Positions 8,260 through 18,518 of a stretch of DNA of 64,000 nucleotides are shown piece by piece. The translations under genes and the position numbers were made by a program. The stretch comes from Polaromonas eurypsychrophila. Lineage in GTDB: Bacteria; Pseudomonadota; Gammaproteobacteria; Burkholderiales; Burkholderiaceae_C. The stretch is taken from assembly GCF_014641715.1 (NCBI RefSeq), contig NZ_BMIG01000013.1, forward strand, positions 58,915 through 122,914. The letters are read 5' to 3'. Each line of letters begins with the position of its first letter. Positions within the stretch are counted from its first letter, which is position 1. A model generated the notes under the pieces. That model had not been told where the DNA came from. It did not search any database and saw only the letters and a program-made list of their open reading frames with translations.

Positions 8260-10308
8260 CTAAACAAATTCCACAATAGGCTGATCAACCGTCAGTGAAT
8301 CACCCTTGCCGGCAAGCACTTTACCGACTACCCCGTCGGCAATCGCAAAAAGCACATTTTCCATCTTCATGGCCTCTATCACCGCCACACGTTCTCCGGC
8401 CTGTACTTTCTGCCCCGGCTGAACCGCCACCTCGACCAGCAGACCGGGCATGGGAGACAGTACAAACCGGCTCATGTCCGGCGGCGCCTTGTAGGGCATC
8501 AGTGCATGCAGCTCAGCCGCACGCGGCGACAGCACCAGCGCGTCCAGACGCGTGCCGTTGTGGGCGATACGGATGGCCAGCGGGTTCTTGCCCACACCAC
8601 GTTCAACTTGCGCGGCAAACGGTTGCCCATTAACCGTGCCCCGGATGCGCGCACCCCCCAAGTGCCACCCGCTACAAATTTCATAGCTGCCCGTGCCCGT
8701 CTCTACCCGGCTGGAGCCAGATTGGGCTTGATACTCTCGCACAGTAGCCGGCTGCGAGGTGTTCTTTCCGCCAGCGCCCAGATTGATCACCACAAAGGCT
8801 TCACCCACGGTCACACCGTGTCCCGGCATCTGGCCGCTGATACCGGCAGCACGGCCCAGCAGGCGGCGGTTCACATAGGCGGCCAGGGCAATCAGGAAGT
8901 CCGGGTCGCCATGCGGCACGTCTTCGGCATGGAAACCGTGGCTGTAATTCTCGGCAATAAAACCGGTGTTGAAGTCCCCCGCCACAAATTTCGGATGCGC
9001 CAGCAAGGCCGCCTGAAACGGGATGTTGCTGCTGATGCCGCGGATCACAAAGGCATTGAGCGCCTCGCGCATTTTGGCAATCGCATCAAGACGGTCCTTG
9101 CCGTGCACGATGAGTTTGGCAATCATGGAGTCGTAAAACATCGGTATCTCGCCACCGTCCTGCACGCCGGTATCGATCCGCACACCCATCAGGTTCTCGG
9201 TGTCAGCCGCAAACATCGTTTCCTTCGGCGGCTGGAAACGCACCAGCCGGCCGGTGGACGGCAGGAAGCTGCGAAACGGGTCTTCGGCATTGATGCGGCA
9301 CTCGATGGCCCAGCCATTGCGCTGCACGTCTTTCTGCGCCAGCGGCAGCTTTTCGCCGGCGGCCACGCGAATCATCAGCTCCACCAGGTCCAGGCCGGTG
9401 ATGCATTCGGTCACCGGGTGCTCCACCTGAAGGCGGGTGTTCATTTCAAGAAAATAAAAACTCTGGTCCTTGCCGACCACAAACTCCACTGTGCCAGCGC
9501 TTTCGTATTTGACAGCCTTGGCCAGTGCCACCGCCTGCTCGCCCATGGCTTTGCGCGTGGCATCACTGATGAACGGGCTTGGCGCTTCTTCAATGACCTT
9601 CTGGTGCCGGCGCTGGATCGAGCATTCACGTTCGTTGAGATAAATCACGTTGCCATGGCTGTCGCCCAGCAACTGGATCTCGATGTGGCGCGGCTCTTCG
9701 ACAAACTTTTCAATGAAGACGCGGTCGTCACCGAAACTGTTGCGCGCCTCGTTGCGGCAGGAGGTGAAGCCTTCGAAGGCTTCCTTGTCATTGACAGCAA
9801 CTCTTAAACCCTTGCCGCCACCACCGGCGCTGGCCTTGATCATCACCGGGTAACCGATGCCCTTGGCAATTTCGACCGCCTTTTCGGCCGTTTCAATCGC
9901 GTCATTGACGCCGGGAATGCAGTTGACGCCCGCCGCACCGGCCAGCTTCTTGGACTCGATCTTGTCACCCATGGCGGCAATCGAATAATGCTTGGGACCG
10001 ATGAAAACAATGCCCTCTTCTTCCACACGCTTGGCAAAGCCGGCGTTCTCGCTGAGGAAGCCGTAACCCGGATGCACCGCCTGCGCGCCGGTTTGTTTGC
10101 ATGCGGCAATGATCTTGTCGGCCTGCAGATAACTGTCACGGCTGGGCGCAGGGCCGATGTGCACGGCTTCGTCGGCCAGTTCCACATGGCGCGCATCCGT
10201 GTCCGCGTCCGAATACACGGCGACGGTCTTGATGCCCATCTTGCGGGCGGTCAGGATGACGCGGCAGGCGATTTCACCCCGATTCGCTATCAGGATTTTT
10301 TCAAACAT
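8260..10308 (-). CDS. pccA: Propionyl-CoA (acyl-CoA) carboxylase, biotin carboxylase/BCCP alpha subunit
   Basis: About 682 residues. The biotin carboxylase (residues 1-450) begins MFEKILIANRGEIACRVI and has the Gly-rich ATP loop KASAGGGGKGLRV and the EMNTRLQVEHPVTE signature. A linker domain follows, and the C-terminal biotinyl domain carries the biotin Lys in AMKMEN. It carboxylates biotin with ATP and bicarbonate for PccB. ATG 10308 is chosen because MFEKILIANRG is the family start; the open frame reaches 10335. Residues around SYEICSGWH (near 540) are supplied by a dispersed repeat lying in the less conserved linker. Specificity for propionyl-CoA comes from the context. Confidence 0.9.
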   Translation of the reverse strand: MFEKILIANRGEIACRVILTARKMGIKTVAVYSDADTDARHVELADEAVHIGPAPSRDSYLQADKIIAACKQTGAQAVHPGYGFLSENAGFAKRVEEEGIVFIGPKHYSIAAMGDKIESKKLAGAAGVNCIPGVNDAIETAEKAVEIAKGIGYPVMIKASAGGGGKGLRVAVNDKEAFEGFTSCRNEARNSFGDDRVFIEKFVEEPRHIEIQLLGDSHGNVIYLNERECSIQRRHQKVIEEAPSPFISDATRKAMGEQAVALAKAVKYESAGTVEFVVGKDQSFYFLEMNTRLQVEHPVTECITGLDLVELMIRVAAGEKLPLAQKDVQRNGWAIECRINAEDPFRSFLPSTGRLVRFQPPKETMFAADTENLMGVRIDTGVQDGGEIPMFYDSMIAKLIVHGKDRLDAIAKMREALNAFVIRGISSNIPFQAALLAHPKFVAGDFNTGFIAENYSHGFHAEDVPHGDPDFLIALAAYVNRRLLGRAAGISGQMPGHGVTVGEAFVVINLGAGGKNTSQPATVREYQAQSGSSRVETGTGSYEICSGWHLGGARIRGTVNGQPFAAQVERGVGKNPLAIRIAHNGTRLDALVLSPRAAELHALMPYKAPPDMSRFVLSPMPGLLVEVAVQPGQKVQAGERVAVIEAMKMENVLFAIADGVVGKVLAGKGDSLTVDQPIVEFV
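8670..8722 (+). repeat. Dispersed ~50-bp element, copy 3 (inside pccA)
   Basis: GCTACAAATTTCATAGCTGCCCGTGCCC then CGGCTGGAGCC at 8709-8719 matches both ends of the family. It is translated within PccA between the biotin carboxylase and biotinyl domains (SYEICSG on the coding strand). The same core peptide type, RYEIHSL, is found in RnfB. Confidence 0.65.
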
Positions 10309-10425
10309 AAGCGTAGTTCCATGACTTGTTTTCAAGCGGAGGCCGCGGAAACGGCTTTGCCGAGCCGCAGGCGCCGCCCCGGAGGGGGATCTGACTCGCG
10401 CGTTGTGAGCCGAGAAGGGGGGAAC

Positions 10426-11958
10426 TCATAAGGGAATATTCCCGTGTTTGCGCCACGGGTTCTCCAGCTTCTTGTCTTTGAGCATCACCAGCGACCGGCA
10501 AATCCGCTTGCGGGTTTCGTGCGGCAGGATCACGTCGTCAATAAAACCGCGTGCGCCGGCGACAAAGGGGTTGGCAAAACGCGCCTTGTATTCAGCTTCC
10601 TTGGCGGCGAGCTTGACCGGGTCGCCCTTGTCTTCGCGGAAGATGATCTCGACCGCGCCCTTGGCCCCCATCACCGCGATTTCGGCATTTGGCCAGGCGA
10701 AGTTGACATCGCCGCGCAAATGTTTGGAGCTCATCACGTCGTAAGCGCCGCCGTAGGCCTTGCGCGTGATGACTGTGATTTTCGGCACGGTGCATTCGGC
10801 GTACGCGTAGAGCAGCTTGGCGCCGTGTTTGATGATGCCGCCATACTCCTGGCTGGTGCCCGGCATGAAGCCGGGCACATCGACAAAGGTGATCACCGGG
10901 ATGTTGAAGGCATCACAAAAGCGCACAAAACGCGCGGCTTTGATGCTGCTCTTGATGTCCAGGCAACCGGCCAGCACCAGCGGCTGGTTTGCAACAATGC
11001 CGACACTCTGGCCTTCCATGCGGGCAAAACCGATGATGATGTTCTTCGCATACTCGGGCTGAATCTCGAAGAAGTCGCCGTCGTCCGCCGTCTTGGTAAT
11101 CAGCTCCTTCATGTCGTAAGGCTTGTTGGGGTTCTCTGGCACCAGCGTGTCCAGGCTGAGGTCCATGCGGGCCGCCGGGTCGGCGCTGGGCCGTATTGGG
11201 GCTTTTTCGCGGTTGTTCAGCGGCAGATAGTTGTAGAGCCGGCGCAGCATCAGCAGCGCTTCCACATCGTTTTCAAACGCCAGGTCGGCGACGCCGCTGC
11301 GCGTGGTGTGGGTGGTGGCGCCGCCGAGTTCCTCGGCCGTCACTTCTTCATGCGTCACGGTTTTCACGACTTCCGGGCCGGTGACAAACATGTAGCTGCT
11401 GTCCTTGACCATGAAAATGAAGTCGGTCATGGCCGGTGAATACACGGCGCCGCCGGCGCAGGGGCCCATGACCATGCTGATCTGCGGCACCACACCCGAA
11501 GCCATCACGTTGCGCTGAAACACATCGGCATATCCGCCCAGCGACGCCACACCTTCCTGGATGCGCGCGCCTCCCGAATCATTGAGCCCAATCACCGGCG
11601 CGCCGACCTTCATGGCCTGGTCCATCACCTTGCAGATTTTTTCGGCATGCGCCTCGCTGAGCGCGCCACCGAACACGGTGAAATCCTGGCTAAACACAAA
11701 CACCAGCCGGCCGTTGATCATGCCGTAGCCGGTCACCACGCCGTCGCCGGGCGGCCGGTTGTTCTCCATGCCGAAGTCGGTACAGCGGTGCTCGACAAAC
11801 ATGTCCCACTCTTCAAAGGTGCCTTCATCGAGCAGCAGTTCAAGCCGCTCGCGCGCCGTCAGTTTGCCTTTTCCGTGTTGCGCATCAATGCGCTTTTGCC
11901 CGCCGCCGAGACGGGCAGCGGCACGCTTGTCTTCCAGTTGTTCAAGAATGTCCTGCAT
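10426..11958 (-). CDS. pccB: Propionyl-CoA carboxylase, carboxyltransferase beta subunit
   Basis: A 510-residue carboxyltransferase of the crotonase fold that moves CO2 from biotin to propionyl-CoA. Markers are [29 protein letters not shown], the first oxyanion loop [30 protein letters not shown], and the second half [31 protein letters not shown] with [14 protein letters not shown] 11958 gives the family N-terminus [13 protein letters not shown]; an open frame continues 65 codons upstream but is not conserved-looking. It starts 23 bp after meaB. A 117-bp gap separates it from pccA. Confidence 0.93.
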   Translation of the reverse strand: MQDILEQLEDKRAAARLGGGQKRIDAQHGKGKLTARERLELLLDEGTFEEWDMFVEHRCTDFGMENNRPPGDGVVTGYGMINGRLVFVFSQDFTVFGGALSEAHAEKICKVMDQAMKVGAPVIGLNDSGGARIQEGVASLGGYADVFQRNVMASGVVPQISMVMGPCAGGAVYSPAMTDFIFMVKDSSYMFVTGPEVVKTVTHEEVTAEELGGATTHTTRSGVADLAFENDVEALLMLRRLYNYLPLNNREKAPIRPSADPAARMDLSLDTLVPENPNKPYDMKELITKTADDGDFFEIQPEYAKNIIIGFARMEGQSVGIVANQPLVLAGCLDIKSSIKAARFVRFCDAFNIPVITFVDVPGFMPGTSQEYGGIIKHGAKLLYAYAECTVPKITVITRKAYGGAYDVMSSKHLRGDVNFAWPNAEIAVMGAKGAVEIIFREDKGDPVKLAAKEAEYKARFANPFVAGARGFIDDVILPHETRKRICRSLVMLKDKKLENPWRKHGNIPL

Positions 11959-11976
11959 GGTATGTTTTCTCTCTAT

Positions 11977-12027
11977 GCTACTTATTTGATAGCTGCTTGC
12001 GCCCGTCCCGCATGGGCGGAAAGCAGA
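11977..12027 (+). repeat. Dispersed ~50-bp element, copy 4 (3' end of meaB)
   Basis: GCTACTTATTTGATAGCTGCTTGCGC followed by GCATGGGCGG. On the minus strand it encodes the last meaB residues (QAAIK) and its TAA stop. The same peptide QAAIK occurs in FeoB from another copy. Confidence 0.65.
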
Positions 12028-13379
12028 TTTCGTGCTGCAGTGGAGGCCGGGATGCGGCCTTCGGCCACGTCGGCTAGCAGCGCCGGCAACAAGGCACTGA
12101 CCGCCGGGTCCTGACGGAAGGCCAGCTTGAGCGCAGCGTCGATGCGCTCCCACATCCAGGCCAGCGACTGCTGTTGACGCCGGGCGGCCAGCCGGCCATT
12201 GCTGGTCTGTATCGTTCTGAACTGCGTCACCGCCGTCCAGAAAGCATCGACACCGGTGTTGTGCAGCGCGCTAAGCTGAAGCACCTGCGGGTGCCACTGC
12301 CTGTCAAATTCGGCAGCCTGCGCGCTGCCCATGGCGTTGTTGACCAGGCCGAACAGGCGCATGGCCGAGGAAATTTGCGCCTGCGCCCGCATCGCAGCAT
12401 CGGCATCGATGTCGGCCTTGTTGATAATGACCAGGTCAGCCAGCTCCATCACGCCCTTTTTGATCGCCTGCAGGTCGTCGCCAGCGTTAGGTAGTTGCAT
12501 CAGCACAAACATGTCGGTCATGTTGGCGACAGCGGTTTCGCTCTGGCCGACACCCACAGTTTCGACGATCACGATGTCATACCCCGCAGCTTCGCAGACC
12601 AGCATGGCTTCACGCGTTTTTTCGGCGACGCCGCCCAGGGTGCCGCTGGACGGGCTGGGGCGGATGTAGGCGCGTTCATGCACCGACAGCTGCTCCATCC
12701 GTGTCTTGTCGCCGAGGATGGAGCCGCCCGAGACACTCGACGAAGGGTCGATAGTCAGCACGGCCACGCGGTGTCCCTGCACGATCAGGTACAAGCCCAG
12801 CACTTCAATGAAAGTCGATTTACCGACACCCGGCACACCGCTGATGCCGAGGCGAAAGGCTTTGCCGGTGAGCGGCAGCAAGGCAGTCAGCAATTCGTCG
12901 CCCTGGGCGCGGTGGTCGGCGCGTGTGGATTCGAGCAGGGTAATGGCTTTGGCGATGGCGCGGCGCTGCGTGGCGGCGTCTTCACCGAGAATGCCTTGCA
13001 GCGCCCCATCCGTTCGCCCTGAGCCTGTCGAAGGGCTTGTCTCACTTACCTGGGTGCCCTGAATGTGCGGAAAGGCTTCGACAGGCTCAGCCCGAACGGT
13101 AGAAGCAGATCGTGCAAGTACCTTGATCTCGTCCCAATCACCTCGAATCAGCGCCTCCTTCTTCGCACGCGACCAGCCCTTGATTTGTTGCTCGAACGCG
13201 ATCGCCCCCTCGCGCGTTTCGAACTCGCCTTGCCAAACCAGTTCAACGGGTTTGCGCGTCGACGTGTAGCCGATATCGCCCGCGTAATGCTGTTGCATGC
13301 GGGCGTCGAGGTCGTCTGTTTGCCCGCCATAGTACGAACCATCGGCGCAACGCAGGAGATAAACGAAAAAGGGTTTCAC
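11982..13379 (-). CDS. meaB: GIY-YIG domain fused to MeaB-type B12-enzyme GTPase
   Basis: A 465-residue open frame. Residues 1 to about 90 are a YhbQ-like GIY-YIG nuclease domain ([34 protein letters not shown]). Residues about 93-125 are the translation of two REP-like repeats ([15 protein letters not shown]). From about 127 it is MeaB/ArgK, with P-loop GVPGVGKST (181-189), DPSS and NKADID. MeaB loads and protects adenosylcobalamin on methylmalonyl-CoA mutase, whose gene is next. No in-frame ATG, GTG or TTG lies in the linker before the conserved MeaB sequence, so MeaB appears to depend on the GTG at 13379, which has no clear ribosome site. The native first residues of MeaB are gone and the C-terminus lies in a second repeat type. 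A sequencing frameshift could also create the fusion. Confidence 0.8.
   Translation of the reverse strand: MKPFFVYLLRCADGSYYGGQTDDLDARMQQHYAGDIGYTSTRKPVELVWQGEFETREGAIAFEQQIKGWSRAKKEALIRGDWDEIKVLARSASTVRAEPVEAFPHIQGTQVSETSPSTGSGRTDGALQGILGEDAATQRRAIAKAITLLESTRADHRAQGDELLTALLPLTGKAFRLGISGVPGVGKSTFIEVLGLYLIVQGHRVAVLTIDPSSSVSGGSILGDKTRMEQLSVHERAYIRPSPSSGTLGGVAEKTREAMLVCEAAGYDIVIVETVGVGQSETAVANMTDMFVLMQLPNAGDDLQAIKKGVMELADLVIINKADIDADAAMRAQAQISSAMRLFGLVNNAMGSAQAAEFDRQWHPQVLQLSALHNTGVDAFWTAVTQFRTIQTSNGRLAARRQQQSLAWMWERIDAALKLAFRQDPAVSALLPALLADVAEGRIPASTAARNLLSAHAGRAQAAIK
13010..13099. repeat. Inverted pair of REP-like units inside the meaB frame
   Basis: One unit (CCGTTCGCCCTGAGCCTGTC, from 13010) faces a second (GGCTTCGACAGGCTCAGCCC, ending at 13099) across about 40 bp. 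They match the Burkholderiales REP-like core TTCGACAAGCTCAGCCCGAACGG. Both arms are read as protein within the GIY-YIG/MeaB linker. Confidence 0.75.
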
Positions 13380-13395
13380 GCGTTTATGTGGATGA

Positions 13396-13462
13396 AGGCT
13401 TCGACAAGCTTCCTTCGACTCCGCTCAGGACAGGCGGCTTCGACAAGCTCAGCCCGAACGGG
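13396..13462. repeat. Second REP-like unit pair between mcm and meaB
   Basis: AGGCTTCGACAAGCTTCCTT at 13396 and CGGCTTCGACAAGCTCAGCC at 13435 to CGAACGGG are two units of the same family. They lie in the 112-bp gap between the mutase stop and the GIY-YIG start, and may affect transcript stability in the operon. Confidence 0.75.
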
Positions 13463-13491
13463 ATGTCGAGTTAGCGCGACTGAAGTCGGGC

Positions 13492-15660
<2,169 letters not shown>

Positions 15661-15788
15661 GGCGCGTGCTGGTAGCGTTTTCGGACAGATTTTGTGGATC
15701 GAGCCAAGTTTACATTATTTATAATTATTGATGCAAAATTTAGTTTCAGATAAGATCGCGCTGTGCAATTGATCCCCTTATAACCACC
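15661..15788. promoter_or_regulatory. Divergent control region between scpA and the GntR/FCD gene
   Basis: A markedly AT-rich stretch in GC-rich surroundings. For the plus strand, TTGATG at 15728-15733 and TAAGAT at 15751-15756 are 17 bp apart, a plausible sigma-70 promoter 33 bp before the regulator start. For the minus strand, TTGCAT (complement of 15731-15736) with TAAACT 18 bp on could drive the propionyl-CoA array. The two overlap, so one regulator dimer could control both. I see no convincing long palindromic operator. Confidence 0.55.
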
Positions 15789-16424
15789 ATGGCTGCTGTT
15801 TCATTGACCCCCCGCGCACTCTATGAAGAGGTGGCGGAGCTGTTGCGCCAGCGCATTTTCAACCGCGAACTGGTGCCCGGCAGCTGGATTGACGAACTCA
15901 AACTGGCCGAAGAGTACGGCATCAGTCGCACCCCGCTGCGTGAGGCGCTCAAGGTGCTGGCCACCGAAGGCCTGGTCACCATGAAGGTCAGGCGCGGCGC
16001 CTACGTCACGGAAGTGTCCGAACGCGACCTCGCCGATGTGTACCACCTGCTGGCTCTGCTGGAGAGCGACGCGGCCGGTGTGGTGGCCACCCAGGCCACC
16101 GACGCACAACTGAAAGAACTGCAATCACTGCATCGCGAGCTGGAAAAAGCCGTGGCCAACCGTGAACGCTTTTTTGAAATCAACGAGGCCTTTCACATGC
16201 GCCTGCTGGAAATCGCCAATAACCGCTGGCGTGACCAGATGGTGGCCGACCTGCGCAAGGTGATGAAGTTGAACCGCCACAACTCGCTGCTCAAGAGCGG
16301 TCGTATGGAAGAGTCCTTGGCCGAACATCGGTCCCTCATGGAAGCACTGACCGCGCGCAATGCCGACACCAGCGCGCAACGCATGCGCGAGCACTTCAGG
16401 AACGGGCTGGAAGCGGCGGCCTGA
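15789..16424 (+). CDS. GntR-family (FCD type) transcriptional regulator
   Basis: A 211-residue regulator. The winged helix at residues 10-75 contains LAEEYGISRTPLREALKVLATEGLV, the GntR recognition helix and turn. The C-terminal all-helical FCD ligand domain has FFEINEAFHMRLLEIANNRW, with metal-binding type Asp/His positions, and LAEHRSLMEALTARN. FCD regulators sense small organic acids. Its divergent position suggests control of the methylmalonyl-CoA array by an intermediate such as methylmalonate, propionate or 2-oxoglutarate (inference). Its last 29 bp overlap the convergent EamA gene. Confidence 0.9.
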   Translation: MAAVSLTPRALYEEVAELLRQRIFNRELVPGSWIDELKLAEEYGISRTPLREALKVLATEGLVTMKVRRGAYVTEVSERDLADVYHLLALLESDAAGVVATQATDAQLKELQSLHRELEKAVANRERFFEINEAFHMRLLEIANNRWRDQMVADLRKVMKLNRHNSLLKSGRMEESLAEHRSLMEALTARNADTSAQRMREHFRNGLEAAA

Positions 16425-17331
16425 CGATTCCCTTTGGCGGCCGCGTAACCAGAAACACGCCCGGCAGAATCAGCAACGCACCGACCGCATGATGCAAACC
16501 CGGCGGCTCGCCCAGCAGCCCCCAGGCGGCGGCGGCCGCGTAGAGCGGCGCCAGATAGAGCGCCACAGCCACCCGGCTGGCACCGAGAATTTTTTGCGCC
16601 CAGCTGTAAATCCAGTAAGCACCTATGCCCGGAATCAGGGCGGCCAGTACCACCAGCAGCAGCGCCTGCCCACCGAAGGTATCGGCACCGGGCCGGGCCG
16701 CTTCCCACAGCGCCGGGGGCAACAATACCAGAGTCCCACCGATGCAGATCGCCGCCAGACGAGCGGTTGCGCTCAGAGAACTGGGCCAGCGTTTTTGCAA
16801 CAGGGCATAAGCGGCCCAGGACACCGTGGCCGCCACAATCCAGGCGTCACCCACGGAAAACTGCACCTCAGCCAGCGCAGTCCATTGCCCCTTGACCACC
16901 ACATGCACCACCCCGGCCAGCGCCAGCAACATGCCTGCCTTCTGCCGGGCGCCAAAGGGTTCACCCAGCCACCATATGGCGCCAAGGCTGATCAACACCG
17001 GGGAGGCCGAATAAATCAGCGCAATATTCATGGCGCCGGTGGAGCGAGCGCCTTCATACACCCAGGCACCACAAATCAGCATGCCCAAGGTACCCAGCAC
17101 CAGGTTTTGCCGCCAAGCGCGCAGGACAGATGCCCGCTCGCGCCACAGCTCGTCCCGCGTGATCACCAGGAGAATGAGGGCAGCCAGGCCCCAGCGGCCC
17201 AGTGCCAGCATGTAAGGCCCGATGACGCCAGGTGCCTTGCGCGCAACGATGTAGTTGACAGCCCAGAGCGCCGGCACCAGCCAAAGCAGCAACAGCGCCA
17301 GACGCGTTTCGCGCTGTATCGCCTCAGGCAT
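16396..17331 (-). CDS. EamA-family (DMT) transporter
   Basis: About 311 residues with roughly ten hydrophobic helices in two EamA repeats; the first begins LALLLLWLVPALWAVNYIVARKAPG, the second near VGDAWIVAATVSWAAYALLQKRW. These inner-membrane proteins export or import metabolites and the substrate cannot be told. ATG 17331 (MPEAIQRETRL) is preferred to the upstream open frame. It overlaps the dusA 3' end by 8 bp and the convergent regulator gene by 29 bp. Confidence 0.85.
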   Translation of the reverse strand: MPEAIQRETRLALLLLWLVPALWAVNYIVARKAPGVIGPYMLALGRWGLAALILLVITRDELWRERASVLRAWRQNLVLGTLGMLICGAWVYEGARSTGAMNIALIYSASPVLISLGAIWWLGEPFGARQKAGMLLALAGVVHVVVKGQWTALAEVQFSVGDAWIVAATVSWAAYALLQKRWPSSLSATARLAAICIGGTLVLLPPALWEAARPGADTFGGQALLLVVLAALIPGIGAYWIYSWAQKILGASRVAVALYLAPLYAAAAAWGLLGEPPGLHHAVGALLILPGVFLVTRPPKGIVRPPLPARS

Positions 17332-18382
17332 GCGCCACCGCGGCGTCAGGTGAGGACACGCAAACGCCCTCGCCCACTGACGCTGGTGCATGCGCCAGCG
17401 CCATCACCTCGCGCGGGTGCAGGGTTTTGAGCCGGTGGTCGCTCCAGACCTGGCGCCAGCGTCGGGATCCCGGCAGGCCGTGGCGCAAACCCAGCATGTG
17501 GCGCGCGACAGCCGACCAGGGCGTGCCATGTTCGACCGCCTGGGTGGCCATGTAATCCACCATCAGCGACTCGACCGATTCACGGGTCTGCCCGCTTGGG
17601 GCGGCGCCGAAGAAGGCTTCATCCCAGGAGGCCAACCACCAGGGGTTGTGGTAGGCCTCGCGCCCTACCATCACACCGTCGAGTTCGCGCAGTTGCGCCG
17701 CCACCTGCTCGCCGGTGGTGATGCCGCCGTTGATGGCGATGGTGAGTTCGGGAAACTCTTGCTTGAGCCGATGAACGAGCGCATAACGCAGCGGAGGCAC
17801 TTCCCGGTTTTCCTTTGGCGACAAACCCTTAAGCCAGGCGTTGCGCGCATGCACGATGAAGGTCTTGCAACCGGCCGCGCTGACCGTGCCTACAAAATCG
17901 CGCACGAACTCATAACTTTCACCCTTGTCGATGCCGATGCGGTGCTTGACCGTGACCGGCACGTCCACCACATCCACCATGGCTTTCACGCAGTCGGCCA
18001 CCAGTTGCGGCTCAGCCATCAGGCAGGCACCAAAAGCGCCGCGCTGCACGCGTTCGCTGGGGCAGCCGCAGTTGAGATTGATCTCGTCATAGCCCCACTG
18101 CTCGCCGAGTTTTGCGCAATGCGCGAGGTCGGCCGGCTCACTGCCGCCCAGTTGCAGCGCGACCGGGTGTTCTTCCGTGTTGAAGCGCAAATGCCGGGCA
18201 ACGTCACCATGCACCAGCGCGCCAGTCGTGACCATCTCGGTATACAACAAGACGTGGCGCGACAGCAGGCGGTGAAAGTAGCGGCAATGCCGGTCAGTCC
18301 AGTCCATCATCGGTGCCACGCTGAGCCGGTGCGCCGGGAGATGGCTGGGGCCTGGGGGCGAAAAATCGGGTTGGGCTTGCAT
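17324..18382 (-). CDS. dusA: tRNA-dihydrouridine(20/20a) synthase DusA
   Basis: A 352-residue FMN enzyme reducing uridine in the tRNA D-loop with NADPH. Characteristic parts are LSVAPMMDWTDRHCRYFHRLLS at the barrel entrance, NLNCGCPSERVQRGAFGACLM with the catalytic Cys, VTVKHRIGID, FIVHARNAWLKGLSPKENREVPPL (a DusA-specific stretch) and the phosphate loop AINGGITT/GVMVGREAYHNPW. It is complete and co-directional with the EamA gene. Confidence 0.95.
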   Translation of the reverse strand: MQAQPDFSPPGPSHLPAHRLSVAPMMDWTDRHCRYFHRLLSRHVLLYTEMVTTGALVHGDVARHLRFNTEEHPVALQLGGSEPADLAHCAKLGEQWGYDEINLNCGCPSERVQRGAFGACLMAEPQLVADCVKAMVDVVDVPVTVKHRIGIDKGESYEFVRDFVGTVSAAGCKTFIVHARNAWLKGLSPKENREVPPLRYALVHRLKQEFPELTIAINGGITTGEQVAAQLRELDGVMVGREAYHNPWWLASWDEAFFGAAPSGQTRESVESLMVDYMATQAVEHGTPWSAVARHMLGLRHGLPGSRRWRQVWSDHRLKTLHPREVMALAHAPASVGEGVCVSSPDAAVAHA

Positions 18383-18518
18383 GAATGCTGTATTTTCTCA
18401 CGCGCAGGCCAACGGGTCTGCCCCGGCAGGCATCGCCTCACAAGCGTTCTGTAGTGGCAGGCCGGATAATGGACAGCTTGGCATCTGCGCCAGCTTTTTC
18501 CCCTCCCACACCCTCGCC

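Noticed and set aside
8506..9807. 433-codon plus-strand frame opposite pccA
   Set aside because: Shadow of the biotin carboxylase gene, without family resemblance.
10309..10425. GC-rich gap between pccB and pccA with GCCGAGCCGCAGG...CGCCCCGGAGGGGG
   Set aside because: It resembles a common intergenic GC motif of the group, but it is single in this window and no clear function can be read.
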